The notes: generated by a model from the sequence alone, not told the origin. A DNA stretch of 64,000 bases from Erodium maritimum (GCA_963921825.1 OY997589.1:41550638-41614637), one strand, 5' to 3'. Positions 12,581-23,565 are shown, counted from the stretch's first letter. A program made the numbers and translations.

Positions 12581-12658
12581 TATTAGATACCAGGACTGAA
12601 TCTCACACATGCACTTATATATGGTGGCTGAAAGTAGGAGAGGTCTGGAAAGCACGAA

Positions 12659-13895
12659 GTGGACCTCAGAGTTGTGGCAACTGCTGTAGGATCCATGAGT
12701 CTTGCTTTGCCAAGAGGCCTTGTCTTAGTATTGTATAATGTATATTGCATACCTACTTTTAGTAGAAATATTATATCTGTATTCGTGTTTGACAAGGACG
12801 GATATAATGTTAATATTGGAAATGGAGTTTTGAATGTTCTATGCAATGATATGTTTTATACCAGTACTGACTTGGTTGGAGGATTGTACATATTAGATAT
12901 GGGTAACAATGCCTCAAGTTCTATATATTCCGTTAATACCAAGAGGTCTAAATCCAACGATTTAAACCTAACTCTGTTATGGTACTGTCATTTGGGTCGC
13001 ATAAACAAGAAGCGCCTATCAGCACTTCAGAAGTGCGGGCTTTCAGGTTCATTCGAATTCCATTCGATCGATAGGTGCAAGGTTTGTTTGATGGGAAAAA
13101 TAACTAAAGTGCCCTTTATCGATCGCGATGAAAGGGCGGGTGAATTATTGGGGCTGATACACTCGAATGTGTGTAGACCAATAAGTTCACTTGCCAGGAG
13201 GGGTTTTAGCTACTTTATCACATTTACTGATGATTACAGTAAATATGGTTATGTCTTTTCGGTGAGACATAAGTCTGAAGCTTTTGATAAATTCAAAGAG
13301 TTTAAGACTATAGTAGAAAACCAGCTCGACAAAGGTATTAAGGCACTTCGATTGGATCGAGGTGGAAAATACTTGACCACAGAGTTATTAGATCATCTAA
13401 AAGAGAATGGGATCCTTTTGGAATGGACTCCTCCTAGGTCACTGTAGTTGAAAGGTGTAGCCAAACGGAGAAATCGGACATTGTTAGACAATGGTCTGTT
13501 CCATGATTAGTTGGACTGATCTCCCAATCTCTTTTAGGGGTTTTGCTCTAGAGACGACCGCATTCATAGTGAATCGGGCTTCGACGAATGGTGTGGAAGG
13601 GACGCCATTTTAAAAATGGTACGGGATGATGCCCGCTTTGTCCTTTCTAAAGATTTGTGGTTGCGAGGCTTATGTGAAACATTTGGTTTCGACTAAGCTC
13701 GAACCAAGATCTGAGATATGCACCTTCGTGTGGTATCCCAAAGCAACAAGGGGATACTATTTCTACAATCCCAGTGAGAACATGGTGTTCGTCGCTTGGG
13801 GTGGGGTCTTTATGGAAAAGAAGTTTTGTTTCCAAAGACGTCATTGGGAGGACTGTGCATCTCGAAGAAATTCAGGATGGTACAGATCTGTCTAA
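12659..13895 (+). pseudogene. copia integrase, catalytic residues lost (copy 1)
   Basis: The frame 12659-13447 has the GAG-pre-integrase end, the zinc region (CHLGRINKKRL ... CKVCLMGK) and the catalytic core. The first acidic residue is Asn (IHSNVCRP instead of the family's H-x-D-x-C-G-P), the second Asp is present (RLDRGGKY), and after a TAG at 13445-13447 the usual xGVAERxNR reads GVAKRRNRT (Glu to Lys). The C-terminal part continues at 13626-13895 with WYPKATRGYYFYNPSENMVFVA. Copy 2 has the same Asn, Lys and stop. A protein with this triad should not catalyse strand transfer. Confidence 0.9.
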
Positions 13896-13983
13896 ACCAA
13901 TTGACAACCCAGTAGAAAGGAGCCAGAGATTGTCGTAGAGTGAGAACCAATTCCTGTTACAATTCCGGAAGGTCCAAGGCGAT

Positions 13984-14990
13984 TTGAAAGGGTCAATCTT
14001 CCACCTCCAAGATATGGTATCCGGAGGTGACAATGAAGTCATGGTGGATCACGATGATCCAGCCACCTTTCAAGAAGTCGTGGATGGGCCCGACTCCGAG
14101 TTATGGCTGGGAGCCATGAGAGAGGAAATGCAATCCATGTCGGACAACCGAGTCTGGGAACCGGTTGATCCCATCAATGGTGTGAGGACCATCGGATGCA
14201 AATGGATCTTCAAGGTGAAGATGGACATGGACAACAACCCTCTGACCTACAAAGCTCAACTGGTGGCCAAAGGTTATAGGCAGATCCAATGGATTGAGTA
14301 TGAGGAAACCTTCTCACTAGTGGCTATGGTCAAAATCGATCCAAATTCTTCTTGACATAACTGCGTATCATAATTACGAGATATGGCAAGTGGATGTCAA
14401 AACCGCTTTCCTAAATAGAAATTTGACTGAGTACGTTTGTATGTCTCGGCCCAAAGGTTTTGACGATCCGAAGAATACGGGAAAGATTTATAAGTCGTTG
14501 AAATCCATTTATGGATTGAAACGAGCTTCTCGGAGTTGGATCCTTCGTTTTGATGAAGTTGTAATTGGATTTGGCTTAATCAAGAACGAGGATGAATCTT
14601 GCGTTTGTAAGAAGGCTAGTGGGAGCAAGATTACCTTTCTGGTTCTCATTGAAAACGACATCACAACCTTGCACGAGACTAAAGCTTGGTTGAGGAAGTG
14701 TTTTTCAATAAAGGACTTAGGCGATGCTTCTTATATCTTTAGGATTAAGATATGTAGAGATCGCACCAAGAGGGTCTTGGATTTAAGTCAGGGAACCTAT
14801 GTGAACAAGGCATTGAGTAGGTTCTTAATGCTCGATTCAAAGAAAGGACTCTTACCCACTAGTCATGGCATTCATCTCAGCAAGACTCAGTGTCCTAAGA
14901 CACCTGATGAGCTGAAAAGGATGATGAGAATCCTATGCGCTCTGGGGCAGGATCGATCATATATGCCATGACATGTATGAGACCAGACGT
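13984..14990 (+). pseudogene. copia reverse transcriptase lacking YVDD (copy 1)
   Basis: Frames 13984-14355 and 14390-14971 cover RVT_2: WLGAMREEMQSMSDNRVWEP, CKWIFKVKMDMD, AQLVAKGYRQ, a stop at 14353-14355, then MDVKTAFLNRNLTEYV, IYGLKRASRSWILRFDE and SIKDLGDASYIFRIKICRDR. Where the family has FLVLYVDDILLIGND this copy reads FLVLIENDI. That is an in-frame loss of about seven residues including both catalytic Asp of YVDD, plus Gly to Glu. Copy 2 has the identical deletion, so the polymerase was already dead in the common source. Confidence 0.92.
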
Positions 14991-15119
14991 CTCGTAAGCC
15001 TTATGTTGTACCAGTAGACATCATTCTAACCCGGGGGAAAGATGATGTTGAACTAGTCGTCGAAGGATGAGTAGACGCTAGTTTTCCAAGACAAATCCAT
15101 ATGACTTTAGAAGTCAATC

Positions 15120-15490
15120 AGGATATGTGTTTACGTTGAATAACAGAGATTTAGCTGGGAGAGCGTAAAGCAAGATACCATTGCCGAATCTACAACAGAG
15201 GCCAAGTACATGGCTGCTGCAGAGGCAGCTAAGGAGGCTATGTGGATTTGGAAATTCACGGTAGGGTTGGATGTAATTAAAAACCCATCCAGCCCGGTGA
15301 ATCCATTTTGCGACAACACAAGGGCCATTGCGCAAGCTAAAAGCCCAGATCGCATAACAAATCAAAACATGTACTACGGCGTATCCATCTAATCAGAGAA
15401 ATACTGAATTGAGGTGAAGTGAAGATAACCTATATTGCAACAGATGATAACATAGCCAACCCTTTGACTAAGGCGGTGTCGCTGCCTGAA
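15120..15490 (+). pseudogene. copia RNase H remnant (copy 1)
   Basis: Reads KQDTIAESTTEAKYMAAAEAAKEAMWIWKF in two overlapping stretches, then FCDNTRAIAQAKSPDRITNQNM and, after a shift, the terminal DNIANPLTKAVSLPEH. The second catalytic-region Glu of TEAEY is Lys (TEAKY), again a G-to-A type change, and copy 2 has Lys there too. About 120 bases of degraded sequence separate it from the RT fragment. Confidence 0.85.
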
Positions 15491-15542
15491 CATGTTAGAC
15501 ATGTAAAGTCGATGGGGACATATTGGAGTTTAGATTGGAACT

Positions 15543-15557
15543 AGGGCAAGTGGGAGA
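15543..15557 (+). other. Polypurine tract
   Basis: AGGGCAAGTGGGAGA directly before the 3' LTR, the expected plus-strand primer. Confidence 0.88.
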
Positions 15558-15558
15558 T

Positions 15559-17246
15559 TGTTAGTCTTAGTGCCCATAGTTCAATCCTAAATGTCCAAAT
15601 GTATATATCATCGTTAGCAATAAAATCAAAACGGCTTTATATTACTTATGTGTTGGAGTAATATATCGATGTGTGCTCTGATCTATGCCCACCATGCGAA
15701 TAGAACCATAGATTTAGATAGATCATACTCGATGGGTCCCTAGTCAACAAAGCTTCATTAGAAGCGACTAGTATGAAAGATGGCTCTTTATGGCTTACGT
15801 TCTGTTAGTCATTGGAATGGGATTCCGGAGTCTGATCATAGATATCATGTGGGACATGATATTGGACGACCCGCCCTGAATATGTGCCATAGATTAAGTC
15901 ATGAACATATTCAGTGTCGTATCTTGTCATGTATCCTTAGACCAAGGAGTCTTTGTGATCGCTATGTAGTCAACAACTGAGTTTGACCTGAGCCTAACGT
16001 TGTCCGTAACAGGGCTTCCATAACGGCCAGGATTGGCTTGGAGACGGGCTACATGAGTGACACGAAAGACGGCTAAGGGATTTATCCCTCATACTGAGGT
16101 ATGAGAAAGATATCAGTTCTCGGCCGCTTGATCGAGAGTGACTGAAAGAATAGCATGGCCATGCACATGATACTGGGTATCATATCTTTAGTCATCTCAC
16201 ATATCAAGGAACATTGATTGAGAATAATAAGGATGACGGCTCTATGCCTTATCTCAATCAGGATATCGGAGATAAAAGGATAATGATAGGGATGACGGAA
16301 AGGTTAGAATCGACAGGGTCGATTCGTTATGCAGTGTCAGGCAATACTAAAGTCTCGTTAGTTGCCACTTAAATGGGATCAAGTAAAATGGGATTTTACG
16401 TTGATCTATTGACATGCATAAACCTAAGGGTCACACCGGAGGATGGAACTCATTGACACATTTATGGAGAATGGCCAAAAGGGAGTTGTCTCGGGACATG
16501 ACCAAAACTGGGTTTTGGGTCATGTGCCCGTAAGTGAATAGAACTTTACGGATCGAGACAAGGCTTGGAGTCTTGGGATTGATCGCGTCGGATAATGTTG
16601 GACATTTCCGGTATGGAAGGCTTGGAGGCGATGAGCGAATCATGGGACCTCGTTGGAAATGGCCACGGGCCATGTTCCAAGAGGCCCATGAAAGGCCCAT
16701 GCAACCAAGGCCCATGGAACTAATTAATCAAGTCTTGATTAATTAGTACTAAGCAAGCAAGACAAGGATTAAGGTGTTGGTGATTCACCACCTAACCCAA
16801 TCTTGTCTTGCCATACTTTGTCCTATTTACACCTTACTTGACACCATACTTGTCCCATGCCTTTAGTTGGACAAGTATGGGTTTTGTTATGTTTAAGTCA
16901 TCTTTTTTCAACATAACAAACACAAGACAAGAATAGGAAACACAACTTCTCTCTCCCTTCCCTTGCAATTTCGGGTTTGGCAAGCTCCCACCTCCATTTT
17001 TGTGTTCTTGAGTCCTCAAAGAGAAGAACTACGTGGCTTTGATTCCCATGTGGATGCGTAGGCGTCTTGGAGACTCAAGCCAATCATTCGTTAACCGGTG
17101 TTCTTGTTTTGGTAAGAACTAGCGCTGAATTTTTCTCTTGTGAATCCATTCTTTGTTAGTTGTTTCATGGTTTTAATCGTCTCTTGGTTTTCATTGATTT
17201 TCCGCTGCGAGTTGGTTCATCTCCAACCCTACCTCGAGACCCAAAA
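15559..17246 (+). repeat. 3' LTR of young copia copy 1
   Basis: Near-identical to 8786-10473. The last CA is changed: the LTR ends CCCAAAA, where the 5' LTR has CCCAACA. Its full length of 1688 bp and the adjacent GCCCT (17247-17251) still fix the border. Confidence 0.95.
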
Positions 17247-17251
17247 GCCCT
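17247..17251. repeat. Target-site duplication GCCCT (right)
   Basis: Matches 8781-8785. Removing the insert and one copy rejoins the two halves of the old copia pol gene. Confidence 0.92.
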
Positions 17252-17449
17252 AAGCCAATAAGAGCTATTGGAAGCCCTTGGCCTCTACCAACAACAAGTC
17301 TAGTCATACCTCGATACGGAACAATGGTAGTAAGGGAGTCGAGGTCTTGTGTCATGTGATGTGTTGCACCTGTGTCATGAAGCCAATATGGTTATCTATC
17401 ATCCGGAATGGCCTGAGACTGAAGCACTGAACTGTAACCCTACATGGAA

Positions 17450-18460
17450 CTAATAGAGGTATGACGGCCCCTCAGAAAGTTCCCGAGGATGGGACTGAAA
17501 GGAGGTGTCGAATCTTCGGCGATAGGCAACATCAATGTGTTTGGTCAACCCACATATCTGACATGCCAGACGAGATGATGAGTTCCGACCACGTCCTCGT
17601 CCACGACAACGATATGCATTTCGATTCTGGAAAGTTACCGGACCGATGAAAATTTCTCCCATCTTGCCTAGGAGAAGTTGTGGTGACAATATTGACCAGG
17701 AGTGAGGCATTATGTTGCGAGTTCAGTAAGATCTCATAGGACACAAGTTGGCCATGGAGCTCAGAAAATGAGACTAGGTCAACACGTTGTTGCAATGCTC
17801 CTACAATTCCATTGAAGTTAGAACCGAACCTGCGAAATATAATGACATTAAAATCAGAATCAGAAATGATATTTTCTGTACTTGCAAGGGAATTTGCCAA
17901 GGCCTTTACTTGGTGAAGAAATTGACTGGCGGTTTTATCGTCCTTAGTAAGGCTATGAAACTCGATTAAGAGCTGAGTACGTTGAGCATTACTCATAACA
18001 CCATAGGTTGTGGAAAGCGCAGAGCATGCCTGAGTTGTAGTTATTGCACAAGAGAGATGTTGATAACATTCTTTAGAAATAGAGGAAAGGATCCAAGAGA
18101 ACAACAATTGATCCTTCTGATACCAACTGATATATGTTGGATTGGAACTTTGTTCTTGCGTCTCACTATTTGTAACCATTGCAGCCCGGAGGACATATGT
18201 CCGGATATAGCTAATTGTGGAGATCGAGCATGTTCAACAATTGTTGAAATTGGATCCTCTATGGTTGATATGTCTTGGAGCCCGTGGGCTTGATTGCAGA
18301 CGATTGATGGTGAATGGATAAGGGGACACCGATGTTTAAAACAGGGAGGGGGATAATTTGGTTTGAGAAGTGGTAGAGTAGATAGAGATGGAGAAGAAGC
18401 TGAGAAACCCGAGGATGCCATGGAGAGAGAAAATATGGAGCTCTTAATCTCTGATACCAA
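17450..18460 (-). pseudogene. copia gag of old element
   Basis: The minus-strand frame 18460-18041 starts MVSEIKSSIFSLSMASSGF. A frameshift leads into 18179-17532, with TYISWYQKDQLLFSWILSSI, CSALSTTYGVMSNAQRTQLL and LLIEFHSLTKDDKTASQFLH, typical of the copia gag core (UBN2/Retrotran_gag family). The following RCRGRGRGRNSSSRLACQIC with GLTKHIDVAY is an Arg/Gly-rich linker and a zinc knuckle whose last Cys is Tyr. Sequence from 17252 to 17449 continues toward pol in degraded form. Broken by frameshifts; not functional. Confidence 0.88.
18449..18459 (-). other. Primer binding site of old copia
   Basis: The complement reads TTGGTATCAGAG, the tRNA-iMet primer-site sequence, just upstream of gag on the minus strand. 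It is separated from the 5' LTR by the 18S rDNA fragment, which is abnormal. Confidence 0.8.
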
Positions 18461-18461
18461 G

Positions 18462-18587
18462 TGATGGTACCTGCTACTAGGATAACTGTAGTAATTCTAG
18501 AGCTAATATGTGCAACAAACCACGACTTCTGGGAGGGACGTATTTATTAGATAAAAGGTCAATGCGGGCTTTGCCCGTTGCTATGAT
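18462..18587 (+). rRNA. 18S rRNA gene fragment (about 126 nt, non-functional)
   Basis: The plus strand matches the conserved 5' part of plant 18S rRNA: TGATGGTACCTGCTACTAGG, GTAGTAATTCTAGAGCTAAT, GTGCAACAAACC, ATTTATTAGATAAAAGGTC and GCCCGTTGCT. Several differences from the conserved sequence are C-to-T or G-to-A at former CpG sites (for example GGTCAATGCGGGC in place of GGTCGACGCGGGC), as expected for a methylated, unselected copy. It lies between the LTR and primer site of the old copia and is antisense to that element. Far too short to be a functional rRNA gene. Confidence 0.88.
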
Positions 18588-18821
18588 ATCAAGTCAATTC
18601 AAGTAATTGTATTGAATACTTGTATATTGAATGAATTGGAATGAGATACATGTGCCTATTTATAGCACATGATGAGTCCTGTACACATTGGATTCTAGCA
18701 CTAACACATGATAAGTACAATCTTGATAACCACAACACATGTTAAACACAACGAGAGGATAATCATCAAGGATAATGATTATCATACTAATTAGGATATG
18801 CTTGAGTTAGTTGAGCTGATA
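18588..18821 (-). repeat. 5' LTR of old copia element
   Basis: About 234 bp. 18619-18821 aligns with 5174-5380. In element orientation the LTR runs from TATCAGCTCAACTAACTC to about GACTTGATATCA, and then 18S sequence begins. The junction TGATATCATAGC resembles a mutated primer site (TGGTATCAGAGC). Confidence 0.72.
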
Positions 18822-19862
18822 ACCACCTTCATCGAAGATAACGTGACCGAGAAGATACCGCCATTGAGATCAAGCAGCTTCTCCACAACTACAACGAGTC
18901 TCTTACTAGAATAAACCAAAACAGTGGCAAAGAGAAGATAATCAAGCCATATAGGGTTTTTTTTAAATGATTAATCGGGGAAGTGCATTAATGCAAGAAA
19001 TAAACCATACAAGGTAGGGCGTAAATGCACTGAGTTCTAGATATGTGTCCTGGTTGCCCGTAGCCAACCCGGGGCTCATGGACCCGTAGAAAAATACTGA
19101 TTTGGATCGCATATACTAACTTAGGAAATCCCCTTACCAACATTTCAAAGGTACTAAACGATAAATTTAAACGACCTAAAAACCAAATCATAAACCAATA
19201 CATGTATCAAAACCAAGCTAACCAAACTAACCAACCTAACGAACCATACATGTCCTTACTGAAGCAAAAAGCATCAAAATAGAGGATCCTATGGTGGTTC
19301 CCTCCTTTTTTTCCTCCTTGTGCTAGGATGTCGTGGAGAACTGCACCCCCTTAGCGTCCCTCCCCCGGATCCCAAACCCACCTGTCGGTTATCTGATATT
19401 CACAGGAAACAGGGAGCATCAGAGGGACGGAGTGGAAGCCTCTTCGCGTGAGAGGATGACGGCACGAAAGAGGTGGATCAGCGGAGACGAAAACGAAGAC
19501 AACCATGAGGACGAGTGTTGGTCGGCGGCGTTGTGAGAAGAAACAAAAAACGGAATAGGATTTTTCTCTTTAATGGCTAGAGTTTTTCCCTTTTATGCAT
19601 AACTGTTATAGGGAGATGGAACATTAATAGAGTAATCCGTACAGGGTTTATTTTGTGCCTTTCATGTCTTTCCCCTCGAAACCTTAAAGCTTAAATCCCA
19701 ACATGGCACTCATAAAATTAACCATATAGGGTTTATTTTGTGCATGAGATTACTTGGTCCCCAAGCCATAAATTACTTTCCTGTTTCAAAATTAGTTTCC
19801 TGTTTCCCCGAGTAGGAAATAGTTTCCTATTGGAAGGTACGCAACCACAAGGCCTCTCCCTG
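18822..19862. other. Unassigned interval
   Basis: No recognisable gene or repeat. 19300-19540 is locally GC-rich and contains a short plus-strand frame (19333-19536, 67 aa) without recognisable features. 18990-19200 is AT-rich. Confidence 0.5.
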
Positions 19863-19865
19863 TAA

Positions 19866-19874
19866 TTATAAATA
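19866..19874 (+). promoter_or_regulatory. TATA-like box before the small ORF
   Basis: TTATAAATA lies 82 bp before the ATG at 19948. A CT-rich leader (TTTCTCTCTAC, CTACAAACTCTCTCTACAAC) follows, a common arrangement in plant 5' untranslated regions. Confidence 0.4.
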
Positions 19875-19947
19875 CCCAATCGACACAAATCTGAAACATC
19901 AATTTCTCTCTACTTGTATCCTATCTCCTACAAACTCTCTCTACAAC

Positions 19948-20388
19948 ATGTCCTCCTCCACCACTCGTTTCAACCACCACATCTATTGCCTCTCCCCGTC
20001 CTCCGGCCACCACTCGCCGCCTTCGCCCAACGACCTGGTTCCGATCGAGATCCACTTGGAGGAGATGGTTGGGTCTTCTTCAAGGCGTCGACTTGAGCGC
20101 AGGGTGACCAAGACACTGACGTGGATTCCTCTGTCCAACATAACTTGTGAGCAACATCAACTCGTGTGCATGAGTCTCGGCCTCTACGACCTCGGAGTCC
20201 CAAAACAGATCCACCCCAACATCATAGCCGACACTTGCTGCTTGGTCAACTCCATTGTCGCTGAATCTGCTGCAACCCCGCCTCTGATTGTCGTCAACGT
20301 CACTGCTTTCACTTGGACTCTTCATTCTGCCTTCCATTCGTCTCTTCCCGATTCCGCTTCCCTTGCACATTTGGGTTTCTGCTGCTGA
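19948..20388 (+). CDS. Small hypothetical protein (146 aa)
   Basis: The frame starts MSSSTTRFNHHIYCLSPSSG and ends SLAHLGFCC. I do not recognise the family. It has a Ser/His/Pro-rich start, a basic patch (SSRRRLERRVTK, about residues 44-55) and a Cys-containing middle (SNITCEQHQLVCMSLGLYDL). No signal peptide or membrane segment is obvious. In its favour are a TATA-like box and CT-rich leader upstream, a 441-bp frame on the more GC-rich side of AT-rich surroundings, and no overlap with a recognised element. Against it are the lack of any domain and the transposon-rich neighbourhood. It could be an orphan gene, the first exon of a longer gene, or a transposon-borne fragment. Confidence 0.35.
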   Translation: MSSSTTRFNHHIYCLSPSSGHHSPPSPNDLVPIEIHLEEMVGSSSRRRLERRVTKTLTWIPLSNITCEQHQLVCMSLGLYDLGVPKQIHPNIIADTCCLVNSIVAESAATPPLIVVNVTAFTWTLHSAFHSSLPDSASLAHLGFCC

Positions 20389-20909
20389 TCTCTTTTTAAC
20401 AATCCAATTCAATTCATGTGTTCTTCATTCAAATTGCGATTGTGTACTTTTATGTTTGACACCTCCTTTTCTTGCTGTCCAAGTAATGTGTTCATATTCC
20501 TTTTTTATTTTAGAGAGAAAGATGTTAGTTCAGTGTTTTATCGCAAAGATTTGATTGTTATATGAAGAAGATGAATTGATTTGTGACGGAATAGGAAAAG
20601 TAATGTATATGTGCTATGTTTATGGCAGTATGTATCAGTGATTAGGAACTCACGCAATTTATATTTAGTAGTCCATTTCTTAATGCGGGGATCAAGATTC
20701 AAACCATATTAAAAAAAAACTTGTATTCAGGAAAACTATCAATTTTATGATGGAACACTTGAGTTTTAAAACACTTATCATGGAAGATATGGAGGATGTT
20801 CAGACAATATCAAATGGTTTTCGAAAAGACATTTTCATGCGGGAAAACACTAATCTTTAAAACTCGAATTTGGATCAATGTAATTCATCGATTGGTAACA
20901 TATTGTTGA
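20389..20909. other. Unassigned interval (possible 3' flank of the small ORF)
   Basis: AT-rich sequence; no repeat or gene recognised. Confidence 0.45.
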
Positions 20910-21060
20910 TTGGGAAAATTTACACATAATATACCTTACTATTGTCTTTTTTTTCACATTACCCCATTAACTTTGTTTTTGACATTTAAACCCCATAACT
21001 TACTATTTTTTCACTTTGGTCTGTTTCCGTCCAAAAATAGACAAAAAATTTATATTTTTT
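20910..21060. repeat. MITE-like half element
   Basis: GGGAAAATTTACACATAATA, then ACATTACCCCATTAACTTTG and ACCCCATAACTTACTATTTTTT, then GTCCAAAAATAGAC. This is the phrase structure of the fold-back elements at 40069 and 47434 (repeated short AC-rich phrases describing one arm). No matching right arm was found before 21600. Confidence 0.35.
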
Positions 21061-21599
21061 GAAAATACCTAACTACCGTTAATATATAAAACCTAAACTA
21101 ACCACTCTACTCATTCCTCCTTTCATCCTCTCTACTCCATATTCATCTCTTCTCATCTTCACGCGATCGGCCATGGAGCTCAACGAACCCACCCAGTCAC
21201 CACTATCATCTCCCCTCGCCAGCACCACAACATCACCCACCCACCTCCATGAACCCACCCACCTCCACGAACCCACCCACCCACCACCATCACGTTGCGC
21301 TCCTCCTCCTTCGGTCGTCACTTTCGTCGTCCACAATCCTTCTTTGGCCCATGTATGTTCAAGGAGCAACAAAGAGAGGATTTGGGCTTCTCTACCGGCG
21401 GCCAAAGGCGATTTAGGATGGGGATTTAGGATTTGAGTTCATCAGGCTATGTAATCAGATTTGGGTTGAGTTTTGTAAGTACCATTCATTAAAATTATAA
21501 CATTCATCTCTACTCCTATTTTATTTAATTTATTTAATTTTGATTATCTTTCAAAAATTCTTCTCCCAAAAGTGGATCAATCCAGTGCAGGAGTATAAG
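21061..21599. other. Unassigned interval with a Pro/His/Thr-rich frame
   Basis: A plus-strand frame at 21173-21436 (87 aa) encodes a low-complexity tandem repeat (PTHLHEPTHLHEPTHPPPS) preceded by a CT-rich stretch. It could be a transposon-captured exon start or a chance frame. I do not call it a gene. Confidence 0.4.
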
Positions 21600-21833
21600 A
21601 TTGTTGCCCAGGGATTTGATATCAAGATCACAGACACCCTCCATCACTAAATCTCTTCTTATGTCAACTTGTCTGTTCATCCCCTACTAGAGAGCTGATC
21701 ACTGCACTCTGAACTTGACGGCGAGCCTTCGCCGGAAAGCTTCTCGTCAGGTGTTCACTGGGGCAAATCTCTCCCTTCAATGCTTCTACACAATTCTCTG
21801 TTGTGGATTCATAAATCAGAGAAACGAAAAATC

Positions 21834-23561
21834 ATGAAAAGAGACGAGGTGAAAGGTAAGGCGCCGATGTCTGATAAGAGTCTGGGGCAGGAAAATTTGG
21901 GCAAACTAAGGGCGAAATATGTGGTGGTGGTGGTGGTGCCTAGTGGGAGCTCTCATTCTGTTGATTTCTTAAAGGACAGCACGGCTGAGCAAGGCTCCTC
22001 GAAAAGATGGCCTCAATCAGGTAGGGTTTCTTCAATGGTTCACCGAATTGAAGGTAAAAACCCGATCCCTCCCATCACTGAATCTGAGGAAAATGTTATC
22101 TCGAGTAGATCGTTTAATCAATCTGATTCTCAAACCACGAAAAAACTCTTTATTTTCAATATTCCTCCGGGAAGGAATGAATCCTGGTTGAGAAATTTAC
22201 TGGAATTGGGAGATAGGGATTCCTGCTTTGTATGTAAGAGATCAAATTGATCTGGGAAATTTTTTGGGTTTGTGAAATTGCTCTCTGGGAAAGCTTTAGA
22301 TGCAATCAATTCGTTCCATGATACTTTCTAAGATGGGTATAAGTTACTGGTTGATTGGGCAAAACCTACAATTCGAAAGTCAAAAAAGAGCTCTCCCAAA
22401 ATTGTTCAGAAATGGGTTCCTAAGGTGAAATTGTCGCAACAGGAACCGGTTTTTGAAGCTTTTGGGACATCTGAAAATGGTTCTAGAGAAATGGCTTTAG
22501 CAGGAGTTCTTGTTATGGCTCACAATAATTGGAATGTCATCAAATACCAGTCAGTGTTGAATTATATGGGATTATCTGATTTGATCTTGAGGTTTTTTGG
22601 GCAGCGATTGTTCTTGCTTACAGTTATTAATCCAAAACTCATAGATGAATTGGAGAAGGAAAAATGGGAGCGTATCAAGCCTTGGTTTAAACTAGTTAGC
22701 ATTTATGGTATTCTACCTACAGAAGGAGGCTTCTTTCAATGGTTAAAGATATAGGGCATTCCATTCCATGGCCACTTTGAAGATACTGTCAAATCCATTG
22801 GAAATTTTTTTGGGACTATTCTACATCTTTTGGGTGACAACAATTCAAAATCAACCTCCTTTGATAAGGCTTTTGTGTTGGTGCATAGAAATTCACAGGT
22901 CTCTACTTTGAGCTGCAATTTGAAGATGGGCTCTTCTAGTTTTCCCATTCAGGTTTCTGGAGTTCAGTTGATTGAAATACTGGAAATTTTCTTTCCGATA
23001 GTCAAGTCGCCGGAATCGTCTATGGAAAAGGATTGGGAAAATTCAGAGAATCAATTTGAATCAGAAGATATCTCCAAAAATAGAGTTTCGAATACGAACT
23101 CTACTGAAACCCGATCAGATAAGAATAAGGCTATTTTAAATATGGATATGGGCTTATCATCGCAGGTCGGTCATGTGAACATTAACAAAGTCGTGAATAG
23201 TGTCAATAAAGCAACTAATTACTTGCGTGCGGCACAAGCTTCTCCATCTACTCTGATTTCTAAGAAGAAAACGCAAAACACAAGGGCTGGAACGGTTTAT
23301 CAGATCCCAGTTCTATCTCAAACTAGCCCACGTTACAGAGAAAGAGCTACTAGGCAAGGAGAATGGGATTATGTGAAGCAAGTGGGTATTAAAGCGTTGA
23401 AGTCAGATATTCTCGCGGTAGATCAATTCAACAATTTGGATTTGGAAGTACCAGAACACTTAGAATTGGAAGATGATGTGGAGGACACATATGAAGACGT
23501 TTGTGGTGACGAGGATTTGGAAGCCCTGAGCTTCGATCCTCATTCTCTGGCCTTAATCTAA
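21834..23561 (+). pseudogene. LINE ORF1 (RRM/DUF4283-like)
   Basis: Plant L1-type ORF1 proteins bind the element RNA. The start is probably MKRDEVKGKAPMS at 21834; an upstream in-frame ATG at 21780 exists. Residues around KKLFIFNIPPGRNESWLRNL are the first RRM strand. After a shift near 22250 the RRM ends with FGFVKLLSGKALDAINSF and GYKLLVDWAKP. A DUF4283-like region follows (LGLSD-type segment, NPKLIDELEKEKWERIKPWF, LPTEGGFFQWLKI, a stop at 22752-22754, then GIPFHGHFEDTVKSIGNFFG). The tail is polar and ends in an acidic stretch (LELEDDVEDTYEDVCGDED). At least two disablements. Confidence 0.75.
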
Positions 23562-23565
23562 GGAG

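Larger units (their letters stand above)
8786..17246 (+). mobile_element. Young full-length non-autonomous Ty1/copia element, copy 1
   Basis: Complete 8461-bp element: 5' LTR 8786-10473, primer site 10475-10486, internal region with gag, integrase, RT and RNase H remnants, polypurine tract 15543-15557, 3' LTR 15559-17246, and target duplication GCCCT. By eye the two 1688-bp LTRs differ at only about five positions, so insertion was recent. The coding region is nevertheless catalytically dead and shares its lesions with copy 2 (50182-58641). It must have been mobilised by proteins from another element. Confidence 0.95.
5174..18821 (-). mobile_element. Old Ty1/copia retrotransposon, minus strand, interrupted
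   Basis: On the minus strand the order is 5' LTR (18821-18588), an 18S rDNA fragment, primer site (18459-18449), gag (18460-17450), integrase (8703-8044), RT (6900-6188) and RNase H (6019-5385), then polypurine tract and 3' LTR (5380-5174). That is the copia gene order (integrase before RT). The young copia at 8786-17246 splits it, and a MITE sits at 7541-7915. Without these the element is about 4.8 kb, normal for copia. Frameshifts and stops throughout show it is dead and clearly older than its insert. Confidence 0.88.

Noticed and set aside
18462-18587. A working rRNA gene
   Set aside because: Only about 126 nt of 18S sequence with CpG-type decay, no flanking rDNA, and embedded in a retroelement.
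21173-21436. 87-aa plus-strand Pro/His/Thr-rich frame
   Set aside because: The short low-complexity repeat explains the open frame; no homology or splice context was seen.
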